Source: Desulfohalobium retbaense DSM 5692 (GTDB lineage: Bacteria; Desulfobacterota; Desulfovibrionia; Desulfovibrionales; Desulfohalobiaceae). From it: DNA of 64,000 nucleotides. The notes under the pieces were generated by a model. That model searched no databases and had not been told where the DNA came from. It saw only the letters and a program-made list of their open reading frames with translations. Below, in pieces: positions 61,058 through 64,000 of this stretch. Each line of letters begins with the position of its first letter. The first letter of the stretch is position 1. Position numbers and translations under genes: made by a program. The DNA lies in contig NC_013223.1 of assembly GCF_000024325.1 (NCBI RefSeq), positions 1,364,001 to 1,428,000 on the forward strand, written 5' to 3'.

Positions 61058-61508
61058 GTGGAACCGCGTATCAATTTGATCACCCTTGGGGTTCGACATC
61101 TGGAGACTGCCGTCCATTTTTACGAGCACGGCCTGGGGCTGGCACAAAAGGACTTCGGCACCCCCTGGCATCGCCTTTTTCCCCCTGCAAGGGAGTTGGC
61201 TGGCCTTATACCGCCGGGAGGAACTGGCCGCGGATGCCGGCGTGGCAGCCACAGGCAGCGGCTTCAGCGCCATCACCCTGGCGCACAACGTCCACTCGGA
61301 AGCAGAGGTGGACGCGGTTCTCAATCAGGCAACAGCTGCTGGCGCCACCCTGATCAAATCGGCGGAGCGGGCCTGCTGGGGCGGATATTCCGGATATTTT
61401 GCCGATCCGGACGGCCATCTCTGGGAAGTGGCCTACAATCCCTTTTTCTGGCCAGGTATTGAGCCCGAAACGCTGAACCCAGCCGGGCAGAGCGGAAATC
61501 GCACATGA
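61058..61508 (+). pseudogene. VOC/glyoxalase-family protein with a frameshift
   Basis: Starting at GTG 61058 (GGAGG upstream) the frame reads MEPRINLITLGVRHLETAVH FYEHGLGLAQKDFGT-type VOC start. After the C5 run at 61161-61165 homology continues in the next frame: GIAFFPLQGSWLALYRREEL, AATGSGFSAITLAHNVHSEA, AGATLIKSAERACWGGYSGY and FADPDGHLWEVAYNPFFWPG. With four C instead of five the whole protein is restored. So this is either a recent inactivating mutation, a phase-variable tract or a sequencing/assembly error. It lies between the ABM gene and a small gene whose start overlaps its stop (ATGA). Confidence 0.85.
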
Positions 61509-61840
61509 TCCATGTTCATCTTGCAACAGCCACCGTGGATATCGAACTGACGGGATGGAGCCGGCTCTGGGCCTTTAAATGCCATTTGAGTTTTCCCCGC
61601 GACGCGATCCACCGCGTCTACCGCCGGCCCAAGGAGATGCGCCCGCCCTGGTTCCGCCTGCCCGGGACCTATGTTCCTCTGATCCTCGCGGCCGGCACCT
61701 ATCGCGCCTACCAACAAAAAGAATTCTGGTATACGCGGTTTACGCCGGACTGTCTGGTTTTCGAGCTTTCAAATGGACCCTACACCCGGGTTGTGGTCGA
61801 TACGGACCGCGCCGGGCAACTCATGGCCAAGCTGTCCTGA
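61505..61840 (+). CDS. small conserved hypothetical protein
   Basis: A 111-residue soluble protein of beta-strand pattern: TATVDIELTGWSRLWAFKCH, LSFPRDAIHRVYRRPKEMRP, GTYVPLILAAGTYRAYQQKE, then VFELSNGPYTRVVVDTDRAG. I recognise no named family; the pattern recalls PH-like proteins of unknown function. It overlaps the VOC reading frame by four bases (ATGA), so translation is coupled to it, which suggests the VOC frame was functional until recently. No signal peptide. Confidence 0.75.
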   Translation: MIHVHLATATVDIELTGWSRLWAFKCHLSFPRDAIHRVYRRPKEMRPPWFRLPGTYVPLILAAGTYRAYQQKEFWYTRFTPDCLVFELSNGPYTRVVVDTDRAGQLMAKLS

Positions 61841-61935
61841 TATCGAGCATCGATGCTCCAGAGACGCTCAGCGACTGGTGCGAAAATTGCTAATACCGCA
61901 TAGGCATTGGGTAATTGTGCTTCGAGTAAGGCTGG

Positions 61936-62086
61936 CAGGTCACTGAAAATCTCCCAAGTGCTGCGTTGCTGTCAAAAGTTCAAACTTGTACGTACGGATG
62001 AGTACGCTGCGAGGGTGAACGTTTTTTGCACCTTGCATTTGGGATTTTTGAACGGCCTGCCTTATAAGGAATTTTTTACCGGCCAG
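61936..62086 (+). repeat. copy R4 of the dispersed ~150-bp structured repeat
   Basis: Starts GCAGGTCACTGAAAATCTCC and ends TTTTTTACCGGCCAG, with GAGTACGCTGCG, GTTTTTTGCACC and GGGATTTTTGAACGGCCTGC. It ends 37 bp before the start codon of the radical SAM gene at 62124, so it lies in that gene's leader. Confidence 0.78.
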
Positions 62087-62123
62087 AGAAGGGCTTTTGG
62101 ACCAGTCAGCCAGGGGAGTGCGT

Positions 62124-63155
62124 ATGGAAGGCCTGTCCGCCTTGTGGCCAAAACGGCATCCGGAACTTGATTGGGTGCAGGTGGCTGTGACCTCATATTG
62201 CGACGCCAAGTGCGCGTATTGCCCCCATACCAGGCTGCGATCCGGATGGCGCTCTCAACATATCGACCCCGACCTGTTTGCCAGCTTTTTGAAACGGTTG
62301 AAAAAAACAACCCTGGTGTATCTTCAGGGATGGGGAGAGCCACTTTTACATCCCCAATTCTGGCACATGCTGGCTCAGGTTAAAGCCAAAGGAATGCTGG
62401 CTGGATGCACCAGCAATGGCAATCAACTCACCACGGACACATTGCACCGGGCTGTGGATCAGGGTCTGGATATCATGGCCTTTTCTTTGGCCGGCACAGG
62501 AAAGCACAATGATGCCATCCGGCGGGGCACTTCCTTTGCGCATGTCATGTGGGCCATCGAAACGCTCCAACGCCTCAAGGTCCGACTCAAGAGTAGCACC
62601 CCCAAAATACATTTGGCGTATATGGTCCTGCGTTCCCATCTAGGGGATCTTGAAGACGTACCGTCTCTGGTTCGCGAGAGTGGTATCGAGCACACGGTGC
62701 TCTCGAATCTGACGCTCCCTTTGGGGGCCCATTGGCATCGGCAGGCGATGCTCGCCGACAGCAAACAGGAGTATCAGCGGCTCCAATACTGGCTGGATGA
62801 GATTTTCTCTCCACCAGAAGTGCGAGCAAAGGTCTATACCCATTTTTATACCCCATGGCTCCCACAGGGAGAATGCTCCGAAAATGTCCAGCGTGCGGCC
62901 TGCCTCAGCCAGTGGGGGGAAGTGTCGCCCTGCGTTATGACCCAAATTCCAGTGCAGGGTCCGGTCCGCTACTGGTTCCAAGGCCAGGAACAGATGGTGC
63001 AGCGCATGCAATTCGGCACCCTTGCTGATGAAGATTTCAAAACCATTTGGCATAAACCGGAATATAAACGCTTTCGCAAGCATCTGGACCTGGCGATGTG
63101 CTCAAGGTGTGCAAAACGACAAATTGACACCCACCGAGCTTCATCCCAAGAATAG
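62124..63155 (+). CDS. radical SAM protein with C-terminal Cys-rich (SPASM-like) domain
   Basis: 343 residues. The cluster motif CDAKCAYCPHTRLRSG (CxxxCxxC) lies near residue 26, and LQGWGEPLLHPQF is the GGE-type motif. A C-terminal Cys set is CSENVQRAACLSQWGEVSPC and then CSRCAKRQ, suggesting a partial SPASM/twitch-type auxiliary cluster. Substrate unknown. ATG 62124 follows AGGGGAG; the frame opens nine codons earlier at TTG inside repeat R4. The next gene on the strand (63253) may be its partner or substrate, but this is not established. Confidence 0.85.
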   Translation: MEGLSALWPKRHPELDWVQVAVTSYCDAKCAYCPHTRLRSGWRSQHIDPDLFASFLKRLKKTTLVYLQGWGEPLLHPQFWHMLAQVKAKGMLAGCTSNGNQLTTDTLHRAVDQGLDIMAFSLAGTGKHNDAIRRGTSFAHVMWAIETLQRLKVRLKSSTPKIHLAYMVLRSHLGDLEDVPSLVRESGIEHTVLSNLTLPLGAHWHRQAMLADSKQEYQRLQYWLDEIFSPPEVRAKVYTHFYTPWLPQGECSENVQRAACLSQWGEVSPCVMTQIPVQGPVRYWFQGQEQMVQRMQFGTLADEDFKTIWHKPEYKRFRKHLDLAMCSRCAKRQIDTHRASSQE

Positions 63156-63252
63156 GATCAATCTGAACTGCCCCTGGAGAACGGGGGCTTTCAAAACGAG
63201 AGTTGAGTACAATCACCTCGCTTTCACCACTTACTCAAGGAGTTTTCCACGC

Positions 63253-63885
63253 ATGAGTCTCAGACCAGACAACGCCTATGAAATTGTCCAAGACTACGAA
63301 GAACAATTCGCCTACAGACTCGGTCGTGAAGTGCTGCATAAGCCTGAGACATCAGTCTGGATGATTGTGATTCCAATTTTGTTCGTCCACCATATGTACC
63401 GGGTCAATAAATATAAAACCGGTGTCCGTTCCTTTGCAAACGGCATTATGGCTCCACGAAAAAAAGCCTTGAACAAGGCTTTCGAGGAAATTTCTGATCA
63501 GATACCCGATGAGACCCTGCCGGCTGAGGAGTATTTCCCCGAATTAGACACCCTTCCGGACCATGATCCGGGCTTGTTGGACAGGCAGGTGCAAGTTATC
63601 AATATTTTCAAATCGCACTACCGGAAACTCTTGTCGGCCAATGGGACAACATACGCCGAGCTATTGCATGAGGCCTATCCAACATCTCAGAAGTACAAAG
63701 AATTCATACGGAAGGTCAATCATGGCGAAAGGGACCTCAATCAGTATTTGGCCAAGAACATCCACGATTCAGATGAAAGTCGTCAGGTCGTACACAGGCT
63801 CCAGGATCAATCTATCCAGTTACGCGAAGAAGAAATACACTTTTTTTATAATCAGACGGGAAAAAAGAAGCGCCGGAAAGGGTAG
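63253..63885 (+). CDS. hypothetical protein downstream of the radical SAM gene
   Basis: 210 residues, starting SLRPDNAYEIVQDYEEQFAY RLG. One hydrophobic segment (VWMIVIPILFVHHMYRVNKY, about 38-57) suggests a membrane association, followed by a long charged helical region and a very basic C-terminus (TGKKKRRKG). Acidic EELTLP-type stretch near 100-115 (DETLPAEEYFPELDTLPDHD) is also seen. I recognise no family. AAGGAG lies ten bases before ATG 63253; the frame opens 77 codons earlier inside the radical SAM gene. Context suggests a functional link with that enzyme (inference). Confidence 0.8.
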   Translation: MSLRPDNAYEIVQDYEEQFAYRLGREVLHKPETSVWMIVIPILFVHHMYRVNKYKTGVRSFANGIMAPRKKALNKAFEEISDQIPDETLPAEEYFPELDTLPDHDPGLLDRQVQVINIFKSHYRKLLSANGTTYAELLHEAYPTSQKYKEFIRKVNHGERDLNQYLAKNIHDSDESRQVVHRLQDQSIQLREEEIHFFYNQTGKKKRRKG

Positions 63886-63949
63886 GTCTGTAATCACACC
63901 GGGCCGGACCTCATGTTGATGGTCTAAAATGCGGGGAAGGGGGGGGGAC

Positions 63950-64000
63950 GTGAAAGGGCAAAAACTCAAAAAGAAAAAAGTCTTTCCATACGGTACATCA
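63950..64000 (+). CDS. possible 5' end of a further gene (partial)
   Basis: A GTG at 63950 follows a G-rich tract (GGGGAAGGGGGGGGGAC) that could act as ribosome binding site. It opens MKGQKLKKKKVFPYGTS without a stop to the window edge. Only 17 codons are seen, so this may not be a gene. Confidence 0.3.
   Translation, partial: MKGQKLKKKKVFPYGTS

Overview
The window looks like chromosomal DNA of an anaerobic, probably sulfate-reducing deltaproteobacterium (Desulfovibrionales-like). The evidence is rubrerythrin, a DUF362 ferredoxin protein, Cys-rich PAS and sigma-54 regulation, and a selenocysteine peptide with its radical SAM maturase. The assignment is inference from gene content; there is no rRNA, tRNA or CRISPR here. 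GC content changes along the window: roughly 4.6-6.7 kb and 19.5-32 kb are AT-rich, and 33-63 kb is clearly GC-richer.

Region by region. (1) 1-12.7 kb, minus strand: a tad/flp pilus locus, read in the order flp, flp, tadV (prepilin peptidase), rcpC, rcpA, small lipoprotein, tadE, tadE, tadG-like, tadZ, tadA, tadB, tadC (running off the window edge). An IS1182-type element interrupts it between tadV and rcpC. (2) 13-27.3 kb: a surface-glycan or lipid-linked sugar region with GtrB-like and GT2 glycosyltransferases, a GT4 enzyme, two polytopic membrane proteins (one DUF2079), a sulfotransferase and an AglD/UPF0104-like membrane protein. Two nearly identical ISL3-family copies in opposite orientation and one IS21-family element sit inside it, each with its own target-site duplication. 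(3) 27.6-31.9 kb: a translationally coupled signalling pair, an HDOD-histidine kinase and a REC-PAS-GGDEF-EAL protein. (4) 33.2-43.9 kb: NfeD/SPFH pair, a CPA2 antiporter, the ydbH-ynbE-ydbL outer-membrane lipid homeostasis operon, DUF2177, an AEC transporter, a family-4-like uracil-DNA glycosylase and a hydrolase. (5) 44-53.4 kb: a diguanylate cyclase; a sigma-54-type operon of thioredoxin, an SBF transporter fused to UspA, and DUF302, divergent from its likely PAS-AAA+-Fis activator; then PEBP, DUF362, nitroreductase and rubrerythrin. (6) 53.9-56.8 kb: a D-amino-acid module of DUF1611/DgcN, an enolase-superfamily DgcA and a D-amino-acid aminotransferase. (7) 57.1-59.2 kb: a selenobiotic system. 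The maturase gene sbtM lies downstream of sbtA, an 86-codon gene that ordinary gene calling misses because it holds two in-frame UGA codons, each in an SG-UGA-G context and each followed by a SECIS-like hairpin. (8) 59.6-64 kb: DUF4197, a monooxygenase-like protein, a frameshifted VOC protein, a small hypothetical, a second radical SAM protein and a hypothetical partner.

The most notable items are the selenopeptide pair; the sigma-54 promoter with upstream activator boxes at 48.17-48.34 kb; a four-copy, about 150-bp structured intergenic repeat; a poly-G tract inside the likely flp promoter spacer; and the two ISL3 insertions placed exactly at the stop codons of two different genes.
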